Below, piece after piece: positions 11,924 through 19,597 of a DNA stretch of 64,000 bases (position 1 is the stretch's first letter; every line of letters starts with the position of its first letter). The notes beneath the pieces were generated by a model. That model was not told where the DNA came from. It saw only the letters and a program-made list of their open reading frames with translations, and made no database searches. This stretch comes from an uncultured Shewanella sp. (GTDB lineage Bacteria; Pseudomonadota; Gammaproteobacteria; Enterobacterales; Shewanellaceae), in NCBI RefSeq assembly GCF_947491715.1, contig NZ_CANLKR010000003.1:124001-188000 (forward strand). Reading direction: 5' to 3'. Both the position numbers and the translations under genes were made by a program.

Positions 11924-11983
11924 TGCTAACAAGTCAAAGCACACGGACGCTGCAAAGCTGCGCCGGTGTTTAAGGCGTTACAT
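11924..11983 (+). other. attC-like recombination site 1 (after the PHP-ATPase gene)
   Basis: The R'' core TGCTAAC (11924-11930) pairs through TAAC/GTTA with the R' core GTTACAT (11977-11983). Between them lies an imperfect palindrome in which GGACGC faces GCGCC with one extrahelical A, the layout expected of an integron attC. It follows the stop codon of the preceding gene closely. The R' box departs from GTTRRRY at one position. The recombination point would lie between 11977 and 11978. Confidence 0.7.
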
Positions 11984-12580
11984 TTTTCAGTTCTATTGAA
12001 TGAGATTATGAGTAAAGAATTAAATAATATATCAAAGTACCTCAGTTATTTGCTTCGTCATGAGCCTGAATCGGTTGGTTTGTCATTAGATGAAAATGGT
12101 TGGGCGAGCATTGATGAATTAATCGAGAAAACAGTCGACTTTAAATTAAACAGAGATCTTATTGAGATAGTTGTAGGGACTAACGACAAGAAAAGATTCA
12201 GTATTAGCGGTGATGGGCTTCAAATTAGAGCGAATCAAGGGCATTCAATTGATGTCGAACTGGAATTGACACCAATACAGCCTCCTCAGTTTCTAGTTCA
12301 CGGGACAGCGGAAAGGTTTGTCGAGTCAATTAGGGTGCAGGGGCTCAACAAGATGCAAAGACAACATGTACATTTATCTGAGTCTAAAGCTGTCGCAGAG
12401 AATGTAGGCTCTAGATACGGTAAACCTGTTCTATTAAATATTTCAGCTAAAGAGATGTTTGACGATGGCTTTAAATTCTATAAATCGGCAAACAACGTTT
12501 GGTTGGTTGATAGTGTTTCGCCAAAGTACATAAATGAAATGTAACGCCCAAAGGCAGCGGATAAACCGCTGCTTTGGGCG
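11978..12580 (+). mobile_element. Integron-type gene cassette carrying kptA
   Basis: A 603-base unit with one gene and one downstream attC. The decisive sign is that the cassette's first bases, with the preceding G (GTTACAT at 11977-11983), are exactly complementary to the R'' core of its own attC (ATGTAAC at 12539-12545), as required for a cassette that once existed as a circle. No integron integrase gene is present in the window, so this is at most a small attC cluster lacking an integrase, or cassettes inserted at a secondary site. Confidence 0.75.
12008..12544 (+). CDS. kptA: RNA 2'-phosphotransferase KptA/Tpt1
   Basis: NAD-dependent enzyme that removes an internal 2'-phosphate from RNA, releasing ADP-ribose 1'',2''-cyclic phosphate. 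In bacteria its natural substrate is unclear; in eukaryotes it finishes tRNA splicing. From ATG 12008 it has 178 residues, the usual size. Family landmarks are YLLRHEPESVGLSLDENGW (catalytic Arg-His pair), KKRFSIS, VHGTA (NAD-binding), RQHVHLSE and VGSRYGKPVLL. A GTG at 11966 would add 14 residues but lies inside attC site 1, so the ATG is preferred. The stop codon lies inside the R'' core of the second attC, typical of compact cassettes. Confidence 0.92.
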   Translation: MSKELNNISKYLSYLLRHEPESVGLSLDENGWASIDELIEKTVDFKLNRDLIEIVVGTNDKKRFSISGDGLQIRANQGHSIDVELELTPIQPPQFLVHGTAERFVESIRVQGLNKMQRQHVHLSESKAVAENVGSRYGKPVLLNISAKEMFDDGFKFYKSANNVWLVDSVSPKYINEM

Positions 12581-12586
12581 TTAAGT
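12539..12586 (+). other. attC recombination site 2 (after kptA)
   Basis: R'' ATGTAAC (12539-12545) and R' GTTAAGT (12580-12586, an exact GTTRRRY match) bound a nearly perfect palindrome. TAACGCCCAAAG pairs with CTTTGGGCGTTA, and CAGCGG with CCGCTG, leaving one extrahelical G in the left arm and a short AT-rich loop. This is a textbook short attC structure. The cut point would be between 12580 and 12581. Confidence 0.88.
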
Positions 12587-12718
12587 TTCAGGATATAAAT
12601 AGAGGGTTTACATTTGTCAGCATCTCAATTTGTTTTAGTCCAAATAGGGGGTGCTGAAATAATCCACATTTTGATAGTCTGAACAATGAGATAACTTTGA
12701 ATCAATAAGGAGTTTAAT

Positions 12719-13495
12719 ATGGCCAGACAATTAGAGAATATCGAGCTTGTTTATATCAATATTGATCATTTTCCACAGGATCCCTCAACCCATTATCCCG
12801 TCGTGTTAGCAAACAGCATTGCAGGTGATGGTGATGCCATAAAAGAAAAATTAGTCGATATTTATTTAACGGCATTTTATGCCCATAACCTGCCCGATTG
12901 GGATAAGTTTAATGAGGCTTTATTACAATTTAATGTGAAATATTTTCCAGCGGAGCAACCCGATGAAAAAGAGGAGGCGGAGTTTTCATTAGATTTTCGC
13001 GTTAAGGATGCCACTGCGCCCGGCGGGTTTTTACATCGACGAATATTTAAAGATGTGAAAATTGATGATGAGTTGGAATTGAAGCTAAAGCTGGATGAAG
13101 TTGATAAAAAAGCCGATATCGATAATCTAACCGCTATCGTCACCAAAACCAGTATTGCTGAGCACTTGAATTTATCGGCGGCAAAAGAATATATTAAATT
13201 GGGCACGGATATTTATAATGCCGTTGCTGAGTTAACATTAAAAGATGATCCCATTTGGAACGAAGTGAGTGTGGTCTTACAGCGCAATTATCTATCTGGC
13301 GGAGCGGCCGCCCTCAAGCAGGGGAAATATGCCATTATTGCGACATCAGATACCAAAGGAAAGAATTTAAGGTATTGGAATGAGGCCTATGAAAATGTGA
13401 CCGCGAAGGGCAAGCATTTATACGTCAGCACTGAGGGCAAGCAAACGCGGTTGAAATCAAATTATTTGATTTTTGAGTTAGACTTTCACGATTAG
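12719..13495 (+). CDS. Unrecognised 258-residue acidic protein
   Basis: I do not recognise a family. It is a soluble protein without signal peptide or membrane segment, acidic overall, with a Glu/Asp/Lys-rich middle (about 80-150) and a C-terminal part predicted to be mixed alpha/beta (KGKNLRYWNEAYENVTAKGK near 220). An AAGGAG site stands about 8 bases before ATG 12719. It begins 138 bases after attC site 2, and no third attC was seen after it, so it is probably outside the cassettes and expressed from its own promoter. Confidence 0.7.
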   Translation: MARQLENIELVYINIDHFPQDPSTHYPVVLANSIAGDGDAIKEKLVDIYLTAFYAHNLPDWDKFNEALLQFNVKYFPAEQPDEKEEAEFSLDFRVKDATAPGGFLHRRIFKDVKIDDELELKLKLDEVDKKADIDNLTAIVTKTSIAEHLNLSAAKEYIKLGTDIYNAVAELTLKDDPIWNEVSVVLQRNYLSGGAAALKQGKYAIIATSDTKGKNLRYWNEAYENVTAKGKHLYVSTEGKQTRLKSNYLIFELDFHD

Positions 13496-13522
13496 GGGTA
13501 TTTATTCGTCAACACTGAGAAA

Positions 13523-13546
13523 GAGCCTAGATACCATTCTAGGCTC
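13523..13546. terminator. Hairpin after the 258-residue gene
   Basis: A 9-bp perfect stem, GAGCCTAGA with TCTAGGCTC, has a 6-base loop. It lacks a strong T-run on the plus strand, so it may be a weak terminator or a relic of a minus-strand gene that ends beside it. Confidence 0.5.
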
Positions 13547-13625
13547 ATTTGTATTGGATGATACATTGAGGATCATAGCCATATTGGTATTTATCGCCTT
13601 CAGCGAGGTTAAAAACGTGAGCTTT
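13545..13625 (-). pseudogene. Possible C-terminal remnant of a decayed gene
   Basis: A minus-strand frame of 26 codons ending at 13545 reads with normal protein composition (ending NLAEGDKYQYGYDPQC plus six residues) and is closed upstream by an in-frame stop. No start codon or ribosome site fits it. It abuts the hairpin at 13523-13546, as the end of a real gene would. The family is unknown and a chance frame cannot be excluded. Confidence 0.25.
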
Positions 13626-13628
13626 CAC

Positions 13629-14151
13629 TCACACAGGGAGCAGCAAAAATTAGCGTTTGACCTTTTTGAGGCAGTTTTGTTGCTTTATTTTATTGAGTAA
13701 TTTATCAACTATAGAGTGTGTTAGTCGATATTTCGGTAACTTTTTTTGTACCATGTGACCAGTTATTTGCTTAGGGCTAAAATTGATATTACGTAAATAT
13801 CAAGACAATATTTTGATTTATCTGGGGTTTTGTTTTCAAAATCAGTTGATTATTCATAATAGCTTGAGCCGTATCACCACAATAATGACTACAAGCGCAA
13901 CATGTTAGATCATTCGATATGGCCTTTATTACAATTTTTCAATTGCTTGGCAATAATTTTAGTACTAAAATTTTGTTTACTTAGTGTTTCAATCTGGTAT
14001 ATTTCTTTTAAAGTGAACTGCTTATATTCGTTTATCATTTAATAACTTAGGCTGATTTTCTGAGAGATTGAAGCTATAGGCAACTTATTCTCTTCTCTAG
14101 GTTAAAGTGTGTCGGTTATTATGGCAATCCAAGTTTTAGGTTATTTATTAT
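13629..14151. other. AT-rich intergenic stretch, no gene seen
   Basis: About 520 bases of AT-rich sequence. No coding frame, tRNA or clear repeat was found. It must contain the promoter of the gene at 14152, but no convincing hexamers could be chosen. Confidence 0.5.
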
Positions 14152-14925
14152 ATGACTAATATTTATTTGTTAATTTATCCAAAGCTTAAAGCATTTAAAG
14201 TAGGTAAGGCAGATAATGTTTTTAACCGTGCTGATAGCATTAAAAAGTGGTGGGGCGAGCCTGATTATGCTAATTCATTTTCTTTAGTAATAAGCTCAGA
14301 ATCTGTATTTAAGTTAGAGAAAAGCCTACACTTACTCCTTGAGCAGTTTTCTATGAATTACAGTGAAGGTGATGGAAAAACTGAGTTTTTTAGTGTCGAT
14401 GCTTTCAATGATGCTATTGAATATATAAATGTTTTTATTAAATCAAATAAACTAACTTCAGCACTAATGAAAGGAGTTGATAAACTTAATATTACAACAG
14501 GAAGAAATATATCTAGAAATCGAGATTATATTTTCACGAAGCATAATGTAGGAAACAAAAGGGTTATTGGGTCTTTAAACTACTCAATTAAAAATATGGA
14601 GAGAGTTCTTAGGGTAAATAATTTACTCATTAAATATAGAAAAAGGATAAAATTTGAACTTACTTTGGAAAACGAAACTTATTCTTTAACCCTATATAAT
14701 CGTAAGTTTCTTGCAGGCGTATTGTTTGAAAATTTACGTACTAAGCATGAATTTTTCTCTGGTGGGTTCGTTTCCCGTAATTTGAGTGATTCTCTTAGTA
14801 AAGATAAAGATTGTTATCAACTAAAGTTTCATTTACATACTTCTTTCGAAGATAAGCTTACTTTACTTATTATAAAAGAGCTTGAATGCAGTTTTAAGTT
14901 ACTTCAAAAAGCGAGCCTTCGTTAA
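14152..14925 (+). CDS. Protein with N-terminal GIY-YIG/T5orf172-like domain
   Basis: The N-terminal 100 residues resemble the T5orf172 branch of GIY-YIG nucleases: IYLLIYPKLKAFKVGKADN for the GIY-YIG strands, an Arg near residue 26, then LEKSLHLLLEQF and GDGKTEFFSV as in that family. The remaining 155 residues are basic, rich in Lys and Asn, and match nothing I know. This could be a DNA-binding or nicking protein of mobile-element origin. Base composition is more AT-rich than that of the core genes. It stands alone, 227 bases from the nearest repeat array. Confidence 0.5.
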   Translation: MTNIYLLIYPKLKAFKVGKADNVFNRADSIKKWWGEPDYANSFSLVISSESVFKLEKSLHLLLEQFSMNYSEGDGKTEFFSVDAFNDAIEYINVFIKSNKLTSALMKGVDKLNITTGRNISRNRDYIFTKHNVGNKRVIGSLNYSIKNMERVLRVNNLLIKYRKRIKFELTLENETYSLTLYNRKFLAGVLFENLRTKHEFFSGGFVSRNLSDSLSKDKDCYQLKFHLHTSFEDKLTLLIIKELECSFKLLQKASLR

Positions 14926-15064
14926 AGGCGATAGCCCTCATTAATAGTAACTTTTAGCCACTTCGATTTAACTTGAACTCAGCTTGATGAGTTTCGTTGA
15001 TATTGGAGGTGCCAAATTAACGATGCCTCTTCACACATTATGGGTTTAGGTAGCGCCAATGGGT

Positions 15065-15124
15065 TTAGACCTTAACTTAGACCTTAACTTAGACCTTAAC
15101 TTAGACCTTAACTTAGACCTTAAC
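15065..15124 (+). repeat. Five perfect tandem copies of TTAGACCTTAAC
   Basis: Five exact 12-base units (15065-15124). Flanking copies of AGCGCCA (near 15053) and TGGCGCT (near 15131) are inverted relative to each other and could close a stem around the array. Just downstream, a 15-base direct repeat containing TCAAGATGTTATT occurs twice (about 15157-15190). Confidence 0.95.
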
Positions 15125-15396
15125 CAAGATGGCGCTTGATTCGTTTTTAACTTTTTACTTATCAAGATGTTATTTATCAAGATGTTATTTAACAAAAGGG
15201 TTGGATCAGTGTCGTGCGATAACAAGATGCAAGGCATTATCATTGTTGCTTTTATCTAATTATTTTAATTAATCTTGCTTAATTGGGGGTAGAGCAAGTT
15301 AGGTTTAATGACTTATTGATTTCAATTATCAGGTTAAGAGTTTATTTTACATTTTACAATTAATGACTGATATTTATCTTATTGGCTATTTGCTCC

Positions 15397-15606
15397 CTTA
15401 GACTTAATTTATGTGGTCATGGCCTTTTAGGTGCTGGTGCCGCAATATTGATAAAATCTGCGTTGAACGAGATCACCTTTAAAAGCCAATACGGTGATGT
15501 TGTGATTGCTAAACAAAATGCACTTTATCGTACTACCCTACCCAGTTGGCAGGCACAAACTTCCACTGTTTCACTCGTGTGGATCCAGTGCCATAATATT
15601 GAGTAA
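15397..15606 (+). pseudogene. Remnant of a PhzF-family isomerase gene
   Basis: A short open frame contains LNLCGHGLLGAGAAIL and ITFKSQYGDVVIAKQNALYR, matching the central part of PhzF-like proteins (the conserved LCGHATLAAA segment and the following strand that starts ITF). The N-terminal ~40 residues with the catalytic Glu and the whole C-terminal half are missing, so it cannot be functional. No usable ribosome site precedes it. Confidence 0.5.
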
Positions 15607-15781
15607 GACTTTTGGTGCTATTTAATTAGGGAGACAATGTAAATAGTTTATATACAACACGGATGGATCATCATCATTATGGCATGTTCAAAATATTTTT
15701 TATTTCTGTGTTAAAACCATGTCTTTATTTTGGGATTAAGGGTTAATTAAGGGGTTACAGACTCCTCGTTAATGCAGACAA

Positions 15782-15928
15782 CTATTCAACCACATAACAG
15801 GCTTTGACTAGCCCAACGGCGGGATCGCCAAAGTCATTAGTGATGCATTCAACAGAGTCAGTAAATGCTTCATAAATCCATTATTTTCCAATACCAAATT
15901 TGAAGATTTTGATTCCTTCAAACTGCAA
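15782..15928 (-). pseudogene. C-terminal remnant of an unknown gene with an internal stop
   Basis: A minus-strand frame reads a plausible C-terminus (WIYEAFTDSVECITNDFGDP followed by AVGLVKACYVVE and stop at 15782). In the same frame, before an internal TAA at 15881-15883, it also reads LQFEGIKIFKFGIGK. The paired Cys residues suggest an exported protein. I do not recognise the family; the interrupted frame and missing start suggest a decayed gene. Confidence 0.4.
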
Positions 15929-16081
15929 TGAAGTGTTAATTATAAGAGTGTGTTATTCAACTTTTTGTTTTTTAAGTTGTTTTTAATTAAATGTTTTGGG
16001 TAAAGTTATACGCTATATTATGTTGTAGGCTCTTGCTTATCATCATGGGAGCCTTTTTAACGGATTAAAAAAGGATTATTC

Positions 16082-16888
16082 ATGAGTTTTCTATTGTTTA
16101 TCATTTTAGTGATATTGATACTGTTAGCCTCTGTTCTTCGATGGCGAAAAACACGTTATATGCTTGTATTATTGACCTTGGTGTTGTTTTTTGGGGTAGG
16201 TACTGGTGTTGCTCCGAGGTATTTATTAAATGCGTTACAACAAGACTATCAAGTGAAACCGAATGTCTCATGGCGTGAGAATAATGTCATTATTTTATTG
16301 GGGGCGGGTACCGTTAAGGTGCCTCGTACTCATGACGTTGAACCGCCTTTTTTTGCTTATGGCCGAATAACCGAAACGGCTATTCAGTATCAGTATTGTC
16401 AGCAAACGAAGTCTGTATGTTGGGTGATTGTTTCTGGTGGTGATCCTTTGCAGAACGGTGAGGCTGAAGCCAAAGTATATAAACATGTGTTAGTGTCTTT
16501 GGGTGTACCAGAAAACATGATAATCACTGAACCTAATAGTATGAATACTTGGCAAAATGCTGAATTTACTCGACGCATTTTAGAGTTTGATCATGATTTT
16601 ACTACTTTTAATCAACAAAATAGCCGAATTGTGTTGGTGACTTCAGGACTACATTTGCGCCGCAGTGAACAATACTTCAACCATTTTGGTATTAATGCTA
16701 TCCCTATTCGAGGGGATTATGTGGTTGCGTCCGTTTCTTGGTTGCCGAGTGGGTATGAGTTTGCACTAATGGATTTTGCTCTGCATGAGTACTTAGGGTA
16801 TTTCCGCTATTATGTATATAACACCATGGGGTGGAATATCTTACCGAAGAAAGAGGTTTTTGCAGCTGGCGTGATGAAATCAGGGTGA
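16082..16888 (+). CDS. DUF218 membrane protein (YdcF/ElyC/SanA-like)
   Basis: A 268-residue protein with two N-terminal membrane helices (about 2-16 and 25-45) and a periplasmic DUF218 domain. The domain shows NNVIILLGAG near residue 67, WVIVSGGDP, an ENMIITEPNSMNTWQNAEF segment and IVLVTSGLHLRRSEQYFNHFG, all typical of YdcF/ElyC. Members of the family affect envelope integrity and peptidoglycan or polysaccharide metabolism, but the enzymatic role is unsettled. It is followed by a VOC gene. Confidence 0.85.
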   Translation: MSFLLFIILVILILLASVLRWRKTRYMLVLLTLVLFFGVGTGVAPRYLLNALQQDYQVKPNVSWRENNVIILLGAGTVKVPRTHDVEPPFFAYGRITETAIQYQYCQQTKSVCWVIVSGGDPLQNGEAEAKVYKHVLVSLGVPENMIITEPNSMNTWQNAEFTRRILEFDHDFTTFNQQNSRIVLVTSGLHLRRSEQYFNHFGINAIPIRGDYVVASVSWLPSGYEFALMDFALHEYLGYFRYYVYNTMGWNILPKKEVFAAGVMKSG

Positions 16889-17038
16889 TTTTAAACTGAG
16901 CTCGTATGTTCGCCCGTGATAACGGACTATCGCAATTGAATAGTATTTCAAGTGATGGTGTGCTTTTTTGCATTGGAGTGTTTTTTAAACAAAATAAGCG
17001 TAAAATAACGGCTGCTTTATCCTATGAGAGGTTTACTT

Positions 17039-17368
17039 ATGAAAAGGTTTCATGTTGCCCTTGCAGTGAAAGATATTGATGAGTCTATTACTCTTTATAA
17101 TCAAAAATTAGGATGTGAGCCAGAGGTAGTCATTTCGGGAGAATATGCTCTTTGGCGTACTGAGATATTGAACTTTTCTATTCGTTTGACACCCGATCAG
17201 TCTGAGCGGCCCATTCGTCATTTAGGATGGGAAGATCCTAAAGCGGGTAGCTTTACGTCTGAAACGGACATTAATGGCGTGCATTGGGAACGTTTCTCTC
17301 AGGTCGATCAGCATAACGAAATTTTATCGATTTGGCCTGATGTAGAATTTGATTGCCAAGTGGACTGA
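17039..17368 (+). CDS. VOC-family (glyoxalase/bleomycin-resistance fold) protein
   Basis: A 109-residue single-domain protein beginning MKRFHVALAVKDIDESITLY, the standard VOC opening with a metal-ligand-like His. A GAGAGG ribosome site stands 8 bases before ATG 17039; the upstream ATG at 17024 overlaps that site and is rejected. The substrate is not predictable. The closing Glu-type ligand region (HWERFSQVD) differs from glyoxalase I, so this is probably a small dioxygenase-fold or binding protein. Confidence 0.8.
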   Translation: MKRFHVALAVKDIDESITLYNQKLGCEPEVVISGEYALWRTEILNFSIRLTPDQSERPIRHLGWEDPKAGSFTSETDINGVHWERFSQVDQHNEILSIWPDVEFDCQVD

Positions 17369-17583
17369 TTTAATATTGACAACATCGAGTTATATAAAAT
17401 CTAAGTTTTTATAACGTTAGCTGAATTAAGTTCGTATGCGTTATGATGTTCATATTAATAGTGTTAGTTGTAGACACATTGTCACACGTTTGGCTTGCCC
17501 GTTTATAGATGAGATAAACTTAATACCCATTGATTCAATACTATTTTAACGGTTGAATTTGATATTTTTAATGACTTTTATGC

Positions 17584-17624
17584 TGGACTCTCGAGAGTTA
17601 ACTTAAAGGAACCTCCAGAGTCCA
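17584..17624 (-). terminator. Hairpin downstream of purC
   Basis: An 8-bp stem TGGACTCT/AGAGTCCA encloses a 25-base loop that can fold further. It lies 15 bases past the purC stop codon on the minus strand and probably ends purC transcription. Confidence 0.5.
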
Positions 17625-17638
17625 TACTCTTTCCTTAT

Positions 17639-18742
17639 TTAATCAATAAGTTGGTACTCATTTCTGAGGACATCAATGATCTCTTGTTTTGGATTTTGAC
17701 TTATTGACAAACTTTGACCAATAATTTTTTCAGCGATTCCAATATAAGTGTCTGAAATCATCATCATGATTTCTTGTGGTAGCGGATTGTCAGCCGCTAA
17801 TGCTAAGCGTTCTGGCATGCGGTTTTTATTGAGGAGAATGTCTGGCTCAGGGAAATGATTGAGTAACCATTGTCTAAAGCCTTCTTTTGATTGTTCGATG
17901 ATCTTGCCTTGTGAAAAAGAATGGCCTTCCCAAATTCTCGAACTATCGGGTGTTCCTACTTCGTCCATATAGATTAATTTATCATTGCCTTGGGTATCTT
18001 TGACATAACCAAACTCAAATTTGGTATCAACAAAAATTTCATTTTGTTTGGCCAATGCATCACTGATCACGTCAAAACCTTCTTTTAATAGCTTCTCGTA
18101 TAAATCAACATCTTGTTCATTATTAAAATGAAACCCTTTAAGGTGACGTAAAATATCCGCACGAGATACATTGACATCATCTGCCTCAGGTACGCCCTCA
18201 AGGCCAGTTAAGATGCCTTTAGTTGAAGGGGTAATGAGCAGTTCAGGTAATTTTTGATCTTTATTAAGCCCTTCGGGAAGGGTGATCCCACAAAAATCTC
18301 GCTCACCTTGGCTGTAACTGCGCCACATTGATCCTGTAATATATTGTCGAGCAATGGCTTCTATCATCACAGGGCGTGCTTTTTGAACTATCCATACGAG
18401 AGGATGTGGAATATCTAAGATATGGCTATCGGCTAAGCCTTTGTCTTTAAATAGTGTGAACCAATGGTTTGAAATGGCATTGAGTGCCATGCCTTTACCT
18501 GGTACACCATTTAAACCATCTTCGCCTCTCCAGATACAATCAAAGGCAGAAATGCGATCGCTTATGACCATGATGGCAAGGGGGGTATCGGCAGGCACAT
18601 CATAGCCTTTTTCTGCAATTAAACGGGCACTGTCACTGTCAGTTAACCAATAAACGCTTCGGACTTTTCCTGAGTGGACAGGTTTTTCGGTACGAATAGG
18701 AAGATTATCATTAACGACTAATACTTTATCAGCAAGGTTCAT
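17639..18742 (-). CDS. purC: Phosphoribosylaminoimidazole-succinocarboxamide synthase
   Basis: SAICAR synthase of purine biosynthesis, joining CAIR and aspartate with ATP. At 367 residues it is the long form seen in Shewanella and fungi rather than the 237-residue E. coli type. Motifs include [10 protein letters not shown] (nucleotide-binding), [32 protein letters not shown] and [16 protein letters not shown]. It stands alone with its own hairpin terminator; no PurR operator was recognised upstream. Confidence 0.95.
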   Translation of the reverse strand: MNLADKVLVVNDNLPIRTEKPVHSGKVRSVYWLTDSDSARLIAEKGYDVPADTPLAIMVISDRISAFDCIWRGEDGLNGVPGKGMALNAISNHWFTLFKDKGLADSHILDIPHPLVWIVQKARPVMIEAIARQYITGSMWRSYSQGERDFCGITLPEGLNKDQKLPELLITPSTKGILTGLEGVPEADDVNVSRADILRHLKGFHFNNEQDVDLYEKLLKEGFDVISDALAKQNEIFVDTKFEFGYVKDTQGNDKLIYMDEVGTPDSSRIWEGHSFSQGKIIEQSKEGFRQWLLNHFPEPDILLNKNRMPERLALAADNPLPQEIMMMISDTYIGIAEKIIGQSLSISQNPKQEIIDVLRNEYQLID

Positions 18743-18888
18743 TGAGGGATACCTATCAAAAAAGAAGTGGGCTTAATTTGCCGCCGATTGTAGCAGAAGT
18801 TAGGTGAGTCAACACTAAGATATCATGACAATTTCGGACTTGAAAACAGAGTTCTCAATACAAGGTTAATCTGCATGAATGTGTTGTT

Positions 18889-19410
18889 TTATTGATGACA
18901 TGAAGGGGGAGGAACTTTGGATTTGATGTGTAACTTGACGATAAATTGGCTCACTCGTTGAGCTCGATGATCTTTGAAGCAAAAACCATTAATAACGAAT
19001 GTGAGGCTGTGTTTACTGGGTTGCTTATTAAGCGATTTAAAAATGTGTTTTAGTGTGTTGGGCGACTGCTTTAATGACAAATATAAGGGTCTATCCGCTT
19101 TGTGATAAAAATGACTCTCAAAAGATTGAGTGACAATATGGTATTGTTTAATATCTGGTTTAATAATCTGATAGATGTAAAGGTAAGGCAGGGCTTCAGC
19201 CATCATGGTTTGTGCGCCAAAATAGAGACTATGATAGTAATTTTTATTGATGCGCTTAAGGGGAAGTTTAATGACTAGTTTGTGATGAGTGATTTTAGAA
19301 ATATTGAATTTAATTTTTGCGAGCAAGGGTAGAAATAAAACAAAAATAAGTTTGAATTTAATCAGGGAAAGTAACAAGGTCCATTCGATTGGTAAGGTTT
19401 TAGCGGGCAA
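18889..19410 (-). CDS. DUF4442-like (hotdog-fold) protein
   Basis: A 173-residue basic protein. The segment LKRINKNYYHSLYFGAQTMM followed by AE resembles the DUF4442/PaaI-like hotdog motif (N-H-x-S-x-Y-x-x-A…E), the family of acyl-CoA thioesterase relatives. A hydrophobic stretch at residues 15-33 may be a buried helix or membrane anchor. The only start near the family N-terminus is TTG at 19410, because the frame is closed upstream. It lies 187 bases from the Coq4-like gene in the same direction. The assignment is tentative. Confidence 0.55.
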   Translation of the reverse strand: MPAKTLPIEWTLLLSLIKFKLIFVLFLPLLAKIKFNISKITHHKLVIKLPLKRINKNYYHSLYFGAQTMMAEALPYLYIYQIIKPDIKQYHIVTQSFESHFYHKADRPLYLSLKQSPNTLKHIFKSLNKQPSKHSLTFVINGFCFKDHRAQRVSQFIVKLHIKSKVPPPSCHQ

Positions 19411-19597
19411 TATAAGTACCTGAGTTGAAGTTATTCGGCATGCTGTTTTATTTTTAATTCATTTCAATATACAAATCACCAGATGGCGTATGAGTTTACG
19501 CAGCCTAAAGAGCTTAAATTAAATTTTAAAACTGTTAATTTAATATTTACTTATTAACTATAGTGTATTTGGCCAGTTATTTTTACAAATTATCGTA

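Noticed and set aside
15046..15243. A 65-residue minus-strand frame with repeated KLRS units
   Set aside because: It is just the translation of the 12-bp tandem repeat; there is no ribosome site or conserved start.
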